Assembly (NCBI RefSeq): GCF_001421715.1 | Contig: NZ_LMKP01000001.1 | Coordinates: 14,358 to 78,357 of the forward strand | DNA from: Sphingomonas sp. Leaf22 | Lineage (GTDB): Bacteria > Pseudomonadota > Alphaproteobacteria > Sphingomonadales > Sphingomonadaceae | Length of the DNA: 64,000 bases | Direction of reading: 5' to 3' | Shown: positions 16,702-25,300 of the stretch, piece after piece | Position numbering within the stretch: the stretch's first letter is position 1 | How the letters are laid out: the number at the start of each line of letters is the position of its first letter | Made by a program: the position numbers and the translations under genes | The notes under the pieces: model-generated | Database searches by the model: none | The model's input: the letters and a program-made list of their open reading frames with translations, nothing else | What the model was told of the DNA's origin: nothing

Positions 16702-17694
16702 GTGCGTAATTTGGGATGGATGGCCGTGGCGTTGGCGGCGGTAGCGGGAGCAGCGCCGGCGCAGCATCGTGCGGCACCGGTAGCGGGCAGCAACCCGATC
16801 ATTCGCGACAAGTTCACTGCCGATCCCGCGCCGTTGGTCGTCGGCGACCGGCTGTACCTGTATGTCGGGCACGATCAGGCGGAACGCGATCAGATGTTCA
16901 ACATGCGCGAATGGCTGGTCTATTCGACCACCGACATGCGCCACTGGACCGATCACGGCCCGATCCTGAAGGTTGCCGACTTCAAATGGGCGAAGGCCGA
17001 TGCCTGGGCATCGCAGACGATCCAGAAGAACGGCAAATACTGGTTCTATGCCGCGGTCGAGCATGACGACACCCATCCGGGGAAGGCAATTGCGGTGGCG
17101 GTGTCGGACAAGCCGACCGGCCCGTTCGTCGATGCCAAGGGGTCGGCGCTGATCACCAACCAGATGACGCCGAAGGGCACGCATAGCTGGGAGGATATCG
17201 ATCCGACCGTCTTCACCGACCGCGACGGGACGACGTGGATCGCATGGGGCAACCGGCAATGCTATATCGCGAAGCTCAAGCCCAACATGATCGAGATCGA
17301 CGGGCCGATCACCGACATCACCCCGCCGCATTTCGAGGAAGGGCCGTGGCTGCACGAGCGGAACGGCACCTATTACCTGACCTACGCCTCGCTCGACCGG
17401 TCGAAGCATCGCGACGAACGTGTGTCCTATGCAACCGCGCCGTCGATCAAGGGGCCATGGACCTATCGCGGCGAGCTTACGGACTCGGGGAAATACAGCT
17501 TCACCATCCATCCCGGCATCGCGCAGTTCAAGGGCGACTGGTATCTGTTCCTGCACAACGCCACACTGGCGATCGGCGACCTGAACGGTGCGATCGGGCG
17601 GCGCGCGGTGACGGTCGAGCGGCTGTATTATAACCCGGACGGGACGATGAAGCCGGTCGTGCAGACCGATGCGGGGGTTACGGCCGCCAAGTAG
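16702..17694 (+). CDS. Secreted glycoside hydrolase family 43 protein
   Basis: This is a predicted exported five-bladed propeller enzyme of the GH43 family (arabinanase, xylosidase or related). A signal peptide (residues 1-22, ending GAAPAQ) precedes the catalytic domain. The three expected acids are visible: the base Asp in TADPAPLVVGDRLYLY, the pKa-modulating Asp in SWEDIDPTVF, and the acid Glu in FEEGPWL. Subfamily and substrate cannot be read from sequence. I choose the GTG at 16702, which follows GGGAGAGG. It stands alone, without other polysaccharide genes, so the glycan target is unclear. Confidence 0.85.
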   Translation: MRNLGWMAVALAAVAGAAPAQHRAAPVAGSNPIIRDKFTADPAPLVVGDRLYLYVGHDQAERDQMFNMREWLVYSTTDMRHWTDHGPILKVADFKWAKADAWASQTIQKNGKYWFYAAVEHDDTHPGKAIAVAVSDKPTGPFVDAKGSALITNQMTPKGTHSWEDIDPTVFTDRDGTTWIAWGNRQCYIAKLKPNMIEIDGPITDITPPHFEEGPWLHERNGTYYLTYASLDRSKHRDERVSYATAPSIKGPWTYRGELTDSGKYSFTIHPGIAQFKGDWYLFLHNATLAIGDLNGAIGRRAVTVERLYYNPDGTMKPVVQTDAGVTAAK

Positions 17695-17700
17695 GAAGAA

Positions 17701-17862
17701 TGGGTTCGCGCGGAGGCGCGGAGGCGCAGAGAGGCTCGATCGTGGCGACCGATCCGCGAACGGTAGACCGGGTCTGCGGCTGCTACGAATGAGGCCCGCT
17801 GACGCGGGTGAGGTTGTCACGCGCGGAACTCCTCCGCGTCTCTGCGCCTCCGCGTGAACCCA
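17701..17862. repeat. Long inverted repeat of GCGGAGGCGC type
   Basis: The left arm, TGGGTTCGCGCGGAGGCGCG then GAGGCGCAGAGA (17701-17732), pairs with the right arm TCTCTGCGCCTCCGCGTGAA then CCCA (17839-17862). About 105 bases lie between the arms. The interior has no gene. It sits between two convergent genes (GH43 and the VanY-like peptidase). Confidence 0.7.
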
Positions 17863-17882
17863 TTAATTCTTTTCGTCGCCGA

Positions 17883-18662
17883 TCAGTCGACCTTCGGTTC
17901 GGCCGGAAACCGTGCGCGAGCCTTCGCGAACATCGTTCGTGCCGGGACTGTGCCGGCTTCGCTGGCCGTCGTGCCGACCCAGCGCCAGTGCCACGGTTCC
18001 CATTTCACCTGTTGTTTGTTGCCCGCCGGGAACGACATTTCGAAACCGAACCGGGCGGCGTTGGCGCGGAGCCAGCGGCCGGTGGGGGTAGCGCCGAAAC
18101 AGGCGTCGGCATCGCACGCAGGCGCGGTCGCACTGCCGAAGTCGATGACGTAACCGGTCGAATGCTCGCTGAACCCCGGCGGGGCGGAGGCCCAGGAGCG
18201 TTCGGCGAAGCTGCCCGAGCCATCGGGACCGATACCGCCGCAAAAGGTCAGTTGCTGGAGCGCGACCGAACGATGGCACGATACCGCGCGCACCGTGCCT
18301 GCGACCACCGGATAGGCATCGGCAGCGGCGAGCAGGCGGGTGAGGTCGGGCAGCATCGCCGGGTGGACCTTGCACGACGCGCCCAATGCCGGCGGGGCGT
18401 CGATCAGCGTGCTTGCCGCTGTGTCGGGATAGGGGAAATGATGGAACAGGCGACCGTCGGCGGTACGCTGGACGGTGCCGCGTCCGCACAGCGCGACCGG
18501 GCCGGTGACCGGAGCAGACGGGGTCGGGATCGCTGCCGGTGGCGGCGCGGCCGGCGTGGCGACCGGGGAGGGCGCAGCGACCGGCACCGGAGCCTGCGGC
18601 GTCGCTGGCGCGCAGCCGGCGAGCGGGATCATGAGACAGGTAAGGACGAAGGATCGACGCAC
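17883..18662 (-). CDS. M15-family (VanY-like) D,D-carboxypeptidase lipoprotein
   Basis: This 259-residue predicted lipoprotein has a signal with lipobox LAGC (VLTCLMIPLAGCAPA), a 40-residue Pro/Ala linker, and a C-terminal M15B domain. The zinc site is visible as SEHSTGYVIDFG (His and Asp) and EPWHWRWVG (Glu and His). Such enzymes trim D-Ala from peptidoglycan stems in the periplasm. Four extra Cys in the domain could form disulfides. The start is GTG at 18662, preceded by GGAG. It is divergent from the pseudouridine synthase gene (74 bp apart). Confidence 0.85.
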   Translation of the reverse strand: MRRSFVLTCLMIPLAGCAPATPQAPVPVAAPSPVATPAAPPPAAIPTPSAPVTGPVALCGRGTVQRTADGRLFHHFPYPDTAASTLIDAPPALGASCKVHPAMLPDLTRLLAAADAYPVVAGTVRAVSCHRSVALQQLTFCGGIGPDGSGSFAERSWASAPPGFSEHSTGYVIDFGSATAPACDADACFGATPTGRWLRANAARFGFEMSFPAGNKQQVKWEPWHWRWVGTTASEAGTVPARTMFAKARARFPAEPKVD

Positions 18663-18736
18663 GATGGTCTCCGGCTTGGGCGGTTGACCGCGCGAGCGCA
18701 CTGGCACGGCGTCGCCAACGATGGCAAGGGAGGCAA

Positions 18737-19390
18737 ATGCTCGACGACCTAGTCCTGTTCATCGACGGCGAAGCGATCGTCCTCGACAAGCCCGCCGGCC
18801 TGCCGGTCGATCCGCCTCGTGACGGATCGCCCAGCATCGTCAGCCGCGCGGACGAACTGCGCTTCACCTTCCAACGCGAACCGACGCCGGTACACCGGCT
18901 CGACCGCGATACCAGCGGCTGCCTGTTGCTGGCGCGCAATCCCAAGGCGCATGCCCGGTTCCAGCAGGCATTCGAACAGGGGCGGGTGACCAAACGCTAT
19001 CTGGCGATCCTCGACGGTATCCCCGCCGGCGAATCGGGCGAGATCGACATGGCGCTGGCCAAGGTCAGCAGCATCGAGGACGGCTGGCGGATGGTCGGCG
19101 ATGCGAAGGGCAAGCCGGCGCGGACCAACTGGCGCGTCCTGCGGACGGTCGGCGACCGCGCGCTGGTCGCGCTGTTCCCCGAAACGGGCCGTACCCACCA
19201 GATCCGCGTACACATGGCCGAGGGGCTGGGCTGTCCGGTGGCGGGCGATCCGGTCTATGGGCAGGGCGGGCGAAGCGGCATGTTGCTCCACGCCGTCGGC
19301 CTGATGGTGCCGCGCGACAACAAGCCCGCGATCGACGTGACCGCGCCGTGGCCGCGCAGCTTCGTCGCGGCGGGGTTCGACGAAATCTAA
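18737..19390 (+). CDS. RluA-family pseudouridine synthase
   Basis: The 217-residue enzyme isomerises uridine to pseudouridine in rRNA or tRNA. The RluA signature is clear: PVHRLDRDTSGCLLLARN near residue 52, with the catalytic Asp in LDRDTSG. Further blocks are TKRYLAIL and TGRTHQIRVHMAEGLGCPV. There is no N-terminal S4 domain and the protein is short, like RluA itself or the YqcB/TruC group, so the target base is uncertain. The next gene, arfB, starts one base after its stop (19392), so the two form an operon of RNA or ribosome functions. Confidence 0.92.
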   Translation: MLDDLVLFIDGEAIVLDKPAGLPVDPPRDGSPSIVSRADELRFTFQREPTPVHRLDRDTSGCLLLARNPKAHARFQQAFEQGRVTKRYLAILDGIPAGESGEIDMALAKVSSIEDGWRMVGDAKGKPARTNWRVLRTVGDRALVALFPETGRTHQIRVHMAEGLGCPVAGDPVYGQGGRSGMLLHAVGLMVPRDNKPAIDVTAPWPRSFVAAGFDEI

Positions 19391-19391
19391 A

Positions 19392-19817
19392 GTGCCGCGC
19401 ATCCCGATCACCCGGTCGATCTCGATCGATAGCGGCGAGCTGGTCGAAAGCTTTACCCGTGCGTCGGGTCCGGGCGGACAGCATGTCAACACGACCGACA
19501 GCGCGGTCCTGTTGCGGTTCGACGTGGGTGCGTCGCCGGGACTGCCCGATGCGGTCAAGAACCGGCTGGCGGTGCTGGCGGGATCGCGACTGACCAAGGA
19601 CGGGGTGCTGACGCTGCGCGCCGATGGGTCGCGATCGCAGGAGATGAACCGGCGCGAAGTGCGCGAGCGGTTGTTCGACCTGATCCGCGAGGCGACGATC
19701 GTGCCGAAGAAGCGCCGCGCGACCAAACCGACCAAGGCGTCGCAGGTACGGCGGGTCGATGCGAAGAAGGGGCGGTCGCAGGTCAAGGCCGGGCGGGGCA
19801 AAGTGCGGATGGATTAG
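19392..19817 (+). CDS. arfB: Alternative ribosome-rescue factor ArfB (peptidyl-tRNA hydrolase)
   Basis: ArfB frees ribosomes stalled without a stop codon by hydrolysing peptidyl-tRNA. The 141-residue protein has the release-factor GGQ motif in SGPGGQHVNTTDSAV near residue 29 and a Lys/Arg-rich C-terminal tail (KKRRATKPTKASQVRRV onward) that in known ArfB enters the empty mRNA channel. It lacks the codon-recognition domain of RF1/RF2. It starts at GTG one base after the pseudouridine synthase stop. A repeat element follows directly. Confidence 0.93.
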   Translation: MPRIPITRSISIDSGELVESFTRASGPGGQHVNTTDSAVLLRFDVGASPGLPDAVKNRLAVLAGSRLTKDGVLTLRADGSRSQEMNRREVRERLFDLIREATIVPKKRRATKPTKASQVRRVDAKKGRSQVKAGRGKVRMD

Positions 19818-19953
19818 ATCCTCCCCGGAACGGGGAGGGGGACCGCCGCGAAGCGGTGGTGGAGGGGGAGGTCCGCATACGGAACGGTTGCATTGCGTGG
19901 CGATCCCCCTCCACCAGCTTCGCTGGTCCCCCTCCCCGCGAGCGGGGAGGATT
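19818..19953 (-). repeat. Structured intergenic element of ~140 bp (copy B, inverted)
   Basis: Same hairpin blocks as 11974-12115 but reversed: ATCCTCCCCGGAACGGGGAG, GACCGCCGCGAAGCGGTGGT, central GTCCGCATACGGAACGGTTG then CATTGCGTGGC, and CCTCCCCGCGAGCGGGGAGG. The central part is the reverse complement of copy A with few changes. It lies between arfB and the methionine sulfoxide reductase gene. Confidence 0.8.
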
Positions 19954-19987
19954 GGAACGCGGCTCCGTTCCGCCTACATCGCGAGGC

Positions 19988-20470
19988 ATGTACCAGTTCG
20001 ATATTGCCACCGGCGCCAAGGGCGACCTGTACCGCGACCTGCTCGGCGCGCTCGACGCGCTGACGGCGGACGAGCGCGACGCGATCGCCAACATGGCCAA
20101 TGCGTCGGCATTGCTGATGCAATATCTGCCCGATCTCAACTGGGCGGGATTTTATCGGCTGGTCGGGGACGAACTGGTGCTCGGCCCGTTTCAGGGCAAG
20201 GCGGCGTGCATCCGCATCGCGATGGGGCGCGGGGTGTGCGGCACGGCAGCGGCTTCGCGCGAAAGCCAGCTGGTCGCCGACGTCCATGCGTTTCCCGGCC
20301 ACATCGCCTGCGACGCCGATAGCCGCAGCGAACTGGTGGTGCCGGTCGTGGTCGGCGAGCGGCTGATCGGGGTGCTCGACCTCGACAGCCCGTTGCCGGG
20401 ACGGTTCGATGATGCGGATCGGGCGGGATGCGAGGCACTGGTCGCGGTGCTGGGGCCACGGATCGCCTGA
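19988..20470 (+). CDS. msrC: Free methionine-(R)-sulfoxide reductase (GAF domain)
   Basis: fRMsr reduces free methionine-R-sulfoxide in the cytosol, with thioredoxin as the usual reductant. The 160-residue protein is a single GAF domain with the family blocks LNWAGFYRL, LGPFQGKAACIRIAMGRGVC and ADVHAFPGHIACDADSRSEL. Three Cys (in AACIRI, GVCGTA and HIACDA) match the catalytic and resolving positions of the family. The start is the ATG at 19988; the frame extends upstream only through the repeat element. It is monocistronic. Confidence 0.92.
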   Translation: MYQFDIATGAKGDLYRDLLGALDALTADERDAIANMANASALLMQYLPDLNWAGFYRLVGDELVLGPFQGKAACIRIAMGRGVCGTAAASRESQLVADVHAFPGHIACDADSRSELVVPVVVGERLIGVLDLDSPLPGRFDDADRAGCEALVAVLGPRIA

Positions 20471-20574
20471 CCCGGCACGGGACGGGCGGGACACCGGCAC
20501 CGGATTGGCCCGGAACCGGGCGGCATGATAGGGCGTCGAACCGTTGTTTCGCCGTTCAGGGAGTTTTTCGGCCG

Positions 20575-21654
20575 ATGCGAACGCCGTTCTTTGCTGCCGC
20601 CGTTGCGCTCCTTGCCACCTCCGGCCTGACCATCGGTGTCGCACAGGCGCAGCGCGTGGGGCAGGCACCTGCGGCGCTGCCGCGCGGGGCGGCGGTCCAG
20701 GCCGGTGCGCCGCGCGTGAACCTGCCCGGACCGCGTTGGGGCGGGAAGGTGCGCGGGCGCTGGGTCGGCGGCACCTATGCGCCGGGCGGATGGGCGGCGT
20801 ATCGCCCGCCGGCGCGCGGCTGGGTCTTGCCGCGCTACTGGGTCGCCCCGAGCTTCTTCATTCAGGACTGGTCGGGCTATGGGCTGAGCCGGCCACAGGC
20901 GGGCTATGGCTGGTATCGCTATTATGACGATGCCGTGCTCGCCGATCGCGACGGGCGGGTCTATGACGTTCGCAGCGGCCTTGATTGGGACGCGCGTGAT
21001 ACCGGGCGCTATGTCCGCGACGATCGCGACTATGAACGCTATGCGGCCGAACGGCGCGATGACGGCATCGGCGGGGCCGTGATCGGCGGTGTCGCGGGCG
21101 CGGTGGCCGGGAACGTGATCGCCGGACGCGGCAACCGGCTGGGCGGTACGGTGCTGGGGGCCGGGGTCGGCGCGCTGGCCGGCACCGCGATCGACCGGGC
21201 CGAGGATCGCCGCGCTCCGCCGCCGCCGCCACCCCCGCCGCAGCCGGGTTACGGGGCGGAGTATCCGCTGCCGTATGAAGACGTGCCGATTGCGCCCGAC
21301 GATCGCCATGACGACGGCTTCGACGACCTGCCCGTTGCGCCGGAGGTCGTGTTCGGCCCGATGCGCGAGCAGGTGCAGCCGATCGGACCGCCTCCGCCGT
21401 CCCGTACGCGCTATGTCGAGCGGCATATCGGCGCGGCGCCCGTCGCGCGCAGTTACACCACGACGACCACCACGACCGAGGGGCCGGCGGGGGGGTATGT
21501 CGCCGATGGCTATTACTATCCGCCCCGCACGATCACGACGGTGACGGTCGAGCATCCGACGGTGGTCACGACGACGACCGAGGACGTCGTGACCTATGAG
21601 CCGCGGCGGGCTGCGCCGCGGCGGGTGTATCGGTCGAAGATGTTGCGGCGGTAG
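20575..21654 (+). CDS. RcnB-like exported protein with glycine zipper
   Basis: This 359-residue exported protein has a signal peptide (MRTPFFAAAVALLATSGLTI, cleaved near AQAQ) and then an RcnB-type region, with aromatic repeats such as GWAAYRPPARGWVLPRYWV. In the middle is a glycine-zipper segment (GGAVIGGVAGAVAGNVIAG), a membrane-associated motif seen in outer-membrane and envelope proteins. The C-terminal third is Pro-, Thr- and Tyr-rich (seven consecutive Thr in SYTTTTTTTEG). RcnB acts in nickel/cobalt homeostasis in E. coli, but this longer sphingomonad form is not characterised. It is convergent with the M28 peptidase gene, with six bases between the stops. Confidence 0.75.
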   Translation: MRTPFFAAAVALLATSGLTIGVAQAQRVGQAPAALPRGAAVQAGAPRVNLPGPRWGGKVRGRWVGGTYAPGGWAAYRPPARGWVLPRYWVAPSFFIQDWSGYGLSRPQAGYGWYRYYDDAVLADRDGRVYDVRSGLDWDARDTGRYVRDDRDYERYAAERRDDGIGGAVIGGVAGAVAGNVIAGRGNRLGGTVLGAGVGALAGTAIDRAEDRRAPPPPPPPPQPGYGAEYPLPYEDVPIAPDDRHDDGFDDLPVAPEVVFGPMREQVQPIGPPPPSRTRYVERHIGAAPVARSYTTTTTTTEGPAGGYVADGYYYPPRTITTVTVEHPTVVTTTTEDVVTYEPRRAAPRRVYRSKMLRR

Positions 21655-21660
21655 AAAAGG

Positions 21661-22950
21661 TCAGCGGGGCGGGCTGCCGGCGAAGGTCGGTATGCTCTCC
21701 GCACCGTTCGCCGACAGCGACGACACCGCGACGAAGTGATCGTCGACGATGACGCCCTTCAGCACCGCTTCGACGCCGGTGACGTCGCGCTGCTCGGTCC
21801 ACGCCTGCGCATCGTTGCGCCGCCAGCGGATGCGATAGCCGGCGGCGTTCGCGACCGGCGACCAGCGGACCTTGGTGTCGGTCGACAGCGCACCTTCGAT
21901 CGATGCGGTCACGGGGGCGGCCGGTGCGGCGGCCAGTCGGGCGATCGTCGCGACGTTCAGCGCGGTGACCTTCGCCAGATAAGAAAAGTCCATCCGGTCG
22001 ATCGTGTCGCCATAGATCCGCGTTCCGTCGCGGCGCAGGTCCTGATGTTGCGCATCGTAATTTTCGACACCGACCGAAAACCGTATCGCAGGATAGCCCA
22101 GCTTCAGAAACGGTTCGTGGTCGCCGCCCCGGCCGAAGCGGTCGGGCCGTCGGTCGAGAAACGCGTCGACGCCGCCGGGCAGGGTCGCGGCCACGACATC
22201 GACGGTCTTGGCCAGCGCGCGCGACGGGCCATCGTACTCGCCACCGGCGGCGCGGCGGGCGATCTGCTGATCGATCGATTCGGACGCGCGAATGCCTTCC
22301 GAAAAGACGCGCACCCGGTCGGCGACGCGGCGACCATCCTGTCCGATGGTGTTGCCGACGATGTCGTTGTTCAGCACGGCGGTCACCACCCAGCCCTTTT
22401 CCCGGGCGGTGTCGGCCAGCAGTTGCGCGCCCCACAGCCCCTGTTCCTCGCCCGACAGCGCGGCATAGACGATGGTCGCGTCGAATTTCTCCTTCGACAG
22501 GATACGTGCCGCCTCCAGCATCAGCGCCACGCCCGACGCATCGTCGTTCGCGCCCGGCGCGTCGCTGGTCGCGTCCATCACGTCGCTGACCCGGCTGTCG
22601 ATATGGCCCATGACGATCACGACTCGGCGGGGATCGCGTCCCCGCTGGAAGCCCAGCACGTCGACGACGTTCACGCCCTGCGGCGCACGGGGGCCGGTAA
22701 AGCCGCGCGCGATGTTCGCGACGGTGATGCAATCACCGCAATCGCGTCCGATCCGGGTCAGTTCGTCGGCGAACCACCGCCGCGCCGCGCCGATGCCGCG
22801 CGTCGGATGATCGGAGTCGGACGCGGTATGGCGCGTGCCAAAGCCGACCAATCTGGCGACGTCGGCGCGCAGCCGATCGGGCTTGGGGGCGTCGCGGGCC
22901 GGGGCGGCGGTGGCGAGCAACAGGGCGGGCAGGAGCAGAATCTGGCGCAT
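21661..22950 (-). CDS. M28-family aminopeptidase, exported
   Basis: This 429-residue exopeptidase has a signal peptide (MRQILLLPALLLATAAPA), an M28 catalytic domain and a C-terminal beta domain. The zinc site is visible: His and Asp in VIVMGHIDSRVSD, Asp in PGANDDASGVALML, the catalytic Glu pair in SGEEQGLWGAQLL, and a late His in GRGGDHEPFLKLGYPAIRF. The last 90 residues (VRWSPVANAAGYRIRWR and onward) look like a fibronectin type III domain. It probably clips N-terminal residues from peptides in the periplasm or outside the cell. No operon partner. Confidence 0.9.
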   Translation of the reverse strand: MRQILLLPALLLATAAPARDAPKPDRLRADVARLVGFGTRHTASDSDHPTRGIGAARRWFADELTRIGRDCGDCITVANIARGFTGPRAPQGVNVVDVLGFQRGRDPRRVVIVMGHIDSRVSDVMDATSDAPGANDDASGVALMLEAARILSKEKFDATIVYAALSGEEQGLWGAQLLADTAREKGWVVTAVLNNDIVGNTIGQDGRRVADRVRVFSEGIRASESIDQQIARRAAGGEYDGPSRALAKTVDVVAATLPGGVDAFLDRRPDRFGRGGDHEPFLKLGYPAIRFSVGVENYDAQHQDLRRDGTRIYGDTIDRMDFSYLAKVTALNVATIARLAAAPAAPVTASIEGALSTDTKVRWSPVANAAGYRIRWRRNDAQAWTEQRDVTGVEAVLKGVIVDDHFVAVSSLSANGAESIPTFAGSPPR

Positions 22951-23084
22951 TTGCGGGAGGATGCAATCTTATCCGCAGCGGCTCAACCGGTTTCGGCAGA
23001 TACCCGTTGCGCGCGAAAACCCACCGGCCGGATGGTTAAATTGTCTAAATAGAATGTTTGGTTTCGTTTTTTGCAATTGCTAAC

Positions 23085-23170
23085 GGACCGGGTGCGGTGC
23101 ACAACGACTGTGCCTTTCAGGCATCCTCTCCTAAAACTTTACAGGGTCGGCTTTGCCGGCCCTTTTTTTT
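23085..23170 (+). ncRNA. Candidate small RNA with terminator (SuhB/MmgR-like)
   Basis: An isolated transcript-like unit: a short hairpin TGCC-TTTCA-GGCA (about 23111-23123), a pyrimidine-rich single strand TCCTCTCC that could pair with ribosome binding sites, a linker TAAAACTTTACA, then a strong Rho-independent terminator. This layout, and the anti-Shine-Dalgarno strand, resemble the alphaproteobacterial suhB/mmgR (alpha-r8) family as I remember it. I cannot confirm the family without a covariance search. The 5' end is estimated. Confidence 0.5.
23144..23170 (+). terminator. Rho-independent terminator of the candidate sRNA
   Basis: GGGTCGGC, loop TTT, GCCGGCCC (one G-U pair) and eight T. No protein gene ends before it on this strand, which is why a small RNA is suspected. 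Confidence 0.85.
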
Positions 23171-23357
23171 GTGCCGCTTCCGCGCTAACGGCCCCTCACC
23201 AGTGCTGCGCTGAATAATAAGAGAGGACGCTGCCGGACATCCGGCGAACAGCAGCAGCCCGCGGGGGATCGAGCGCGACTCGCAAGCGACGCTCTCCCCC
23301 GCACGGTATCTCTATCGCTGCATGACGTTGCGAAGCTGAACGCCGGCTGTCCGGCGA

Positions 23358-23813
23358 TCAGCTCAGGCGGTCGATCCCGGCACGATCGAGGCTGCCGGGG
23401 ATGATCATCAACGGGACGGGCAGCGCGCCGGCATCGGTTCCGGCGAAATGGGTGACCAGCGGTCCCGGTGATCCGGTCGCGGCGGCGCCCAGCACCAGCG
23501 CGGCGATATCGGGATTGGCGGCGATCATCTCGCGCACGATTCGCGGGCCGTCGCCGGTGCGGACCGTCAGATGCGGTTGCAGTCCCGACTCGGCGATCAG
23601 CGTGCCTGCCGCCGCCTGTACCAAGGCTTCGGCGCGTTCGGTCGCCTCCTCCTCGATCGTCGCCTGCACGCCGCCCCAAGGGGCGAATTCCTGCGGCTCG
23701 ACCAGCGCCAATACCTCGACGCCACCATTGGTTTTGACCGCGCGACGGGCGGCGAAACGGAGCGCAACGGCGCTTTCGGGGCTTTCGTCGACGACGACCA
23801 GATATGTCCGCAC
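23358..23813 (-). CDS. Universal stress protein (UspA family)
   Basis: This 151-residue cytosolic protein has the Usp fold. The N-terminus, YLVVVDESPESAVALRFAAR, is typical, and the ATP-type loop G2xG9xG(S/T) appears as GAAATGSPGPLVTHFAG near residue 115. Such proteins bind nucleotides and help under starvation or oxidative stress. I start at the GTG at 23813, preceded by GGAGG; a longer upstream frame to 23933 has no support. It is divergent from pdhC (128 bp between starts). Confidence 0.88.
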   Translation of the reverse strand: MRTYLVVVDESPESAVALRFAARRAVKTNGGVEVLALVEPQEFAPWGGVQATIEEEATERAEALVQAAAGTLIAESGLQPHLTVRTGDGPRIVREMIAANPDIAALVLGAAATGSPGPLVTHFAGTDAGALPVPLMIIPGSLDRAGIDRLS

Positions 23814-23941
23814 GATGTCCTCCGCTCCGGAACGGCGTTCATGCGCCGGTTCGGCGGCGTCGTGCAAGCTGTACCGGGGCTTGACCCGGACGCGCCCGAC
23901 AGCGAAGAGGCGCGACGAGCCTGAGAGGACCAATCTGCCCC

Positions 23942-25300
23942 ATGCCGATCGAGATCAAGATGCCCGCCCTGTCCCCGACCATGGAAGAGGGGACGCTGGC
24001 CAAATGGCTGGTGAAGGAAGGTGACACCGTCAAATCCGGTGACATCATGGCGGAAATCGAAACCGACAAGGCGACGATGGAATTCGAAGCCGTGGATGAA
24101 GGCACCATCGGCAAGGTCCTGATCGCCGAGGGTACCGACAATGTGAAGGTCGGCGCGGTCATCGCGATCCTGCTGGAAGAGGGCGAGGATGCGTCGGCGA
24201 TCGACGCTGCGCCCACAAAGGCGGAAACGCCCGAGCCTGCCGACGACCAGTTCAAGGGCAAGCCCGACCCGACCGATCCGAACAAGACCGGCAGCGAAGC
24301 CGCGCCGGCTCCTGCGGGTACGTCGGACCACGGCCGTCCGGCCGGTGCCGGTGCCGCGCAGAGCGATGGTGGTCGCGTGAAGGCCAGCCCGCTGGCGCGC
24401 CGGATCGCCGCCGACAAGGGCCTCGAGCTGTCGGGTATCGCCGGCAGCGGCCCGAACGGCCGCATCGTCAAGGCCGATGTTGAGAACGCAAAGCCGGGTG
24501 CGGCGAGCGCGCCCAAGACCGAATCGGCTGCGCCCGCACCGAGCGCCGCGGCAACTCCCGCTCCGGTCGCAGAAGCACCCAAGCCCGCGGCGGTGTGGTT
24601 CGACGATTCGATCCCGCACACGGTCGAGAAGCTGTCGAACATCCGCAAGACGATCGCGCGTCGCCTGACCGAATCGAAGCAGCAGGTTCCGCACATCTAT
24701 CTGACGGTCGATATCCGTCTGGATGCGTTGCTCAAGCTGCGCGGCGATTTGAACAAGTCGCTCGACGCGCGCGGCGTGAAGCTGTCGGTCAACGATCTGC
24801 TGATCAAGGCGCTGGGCGTCGCGCTGGAAAACAGCCCCAAGTGCAACGTCACCTTCCTCGGTAACGAGATGGTGCAGTATTCGCGCGCCGACGTGTCGGT
24901 GGCAGTGTCGACGCCGACCGGCCTCATCACGCCGATCATCCGCGATGCCGCGAACAAGGGCGTGGCGAAGATCAGCACCGAGATGAAGGACCTTGGCCGC
25001 CGCGCCAAGGAGAACAAGCTGAAGCCCGAGGAATATCAGGGCGGTACCGCGTCGCTGTCGAACATGGGCATGTTCGGCATCAAGCAGTTCGAAGCGGTCA
25101 TCAATCCGCCGCAGGGCATGATCCTTGCGGTCGGTGCCGGCGAGAAGCGGCCGTACATCGTCGACGATGCGCTGGGCGTGGCGACGGTCATGACTGCGAC
25201 CGGCAGCTTCGACCACCGCGCGATCGACGGCGCGGACGGGGCGGAGATGCTGAAGCTCTTCAAGGCGCTGGTGGAGTCGCCCCTCGGCCTGATCGCGTAA
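23942..25300 (+). CDS. pdhC: Pyruvate dehydrogenase E2, dihydrolipoamide acetyltransferase
   Basis: This is the E2 core of the pyruvate dehydrogenase complex, which passes the acetyl group from lipoamide to CoA. The 452-residue protein has one lipoyl domain (residues 1-80; lipoyl Lys in [13 protein letters not shown]), an Ala/Pro linker, a peripheral E1/E3-binding domain ([20 protein letters not shown] near 147), a second linker, and the catalytic domain ending with [19 protein letters not shown] (catalytic His and Asp). The opening [17 protein letters not shown] is the PDH rather than the OGDH type. E1 genes are not adjacent. A small membrane protein, a thioesterase and lpd follow in the same direction. 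Confidence 0.95.
   Translation: MPIEIKMPALSPTMEEGTLAKWLVKEGDTVKSGDIMAEIETDKATMEFEAVDEGTIGKVLIAEGTDNVKVGAVIAILLEEGEDASAIDAAPTKAETPEPADDQFKGKPDPTDPNKTGSEAAPAPAGTSDHGRPAGAGAAQSDGGRVKASPLARRIAADKGLELSGIAGSGPNGRIVKADVENAKPGAASAPKTESAAPAPSAAATPAPVAEAPKPAAVWFDDSIPHTVEKLSNIRKTIARRLTESKQQVPHIYLTVDIRLDALLKLRGDLNKSLDARGVKLSVNDLLIKALGVALENSPKCNVTFLGNEMVQYSRADVSVAVSTPTGLITPIIRDAANKGVAKISTEMKDLGRRAKENKLKPEEYQGGTASLSNMGMFGIKQFEAVINPPQGMILAVGAGEKRPYIVDDALGVATVMTATGSFDHRAIDGADGAEMLKLFKALVESPLGLIA

Larger units (their letters stand above)
22951..23357. other. 407-bp intergenic region holding a likely sRNA
   Basis: No protein gene is supported here. The left half is AT-rich (for example GGTTAAATTGTCTAAATAG near 23034) and could hold a promoter for the small RNA at 23085-23170. 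The right part (23171-23357) lies 3' of the leftward universal stress protein gene and contains ATCCGGCG-type short inverted motifs but no clear terminator. Confidence 0.55.

Noticed and set aside
23031..23052. CtrA site before the candidate sRNA (GGTTAAATTGTCTAAAT)
   Set aside because: TTAA is followed at N7 by AAAT, which has two mismatches, and AT-rich spacers give such matches by chance.
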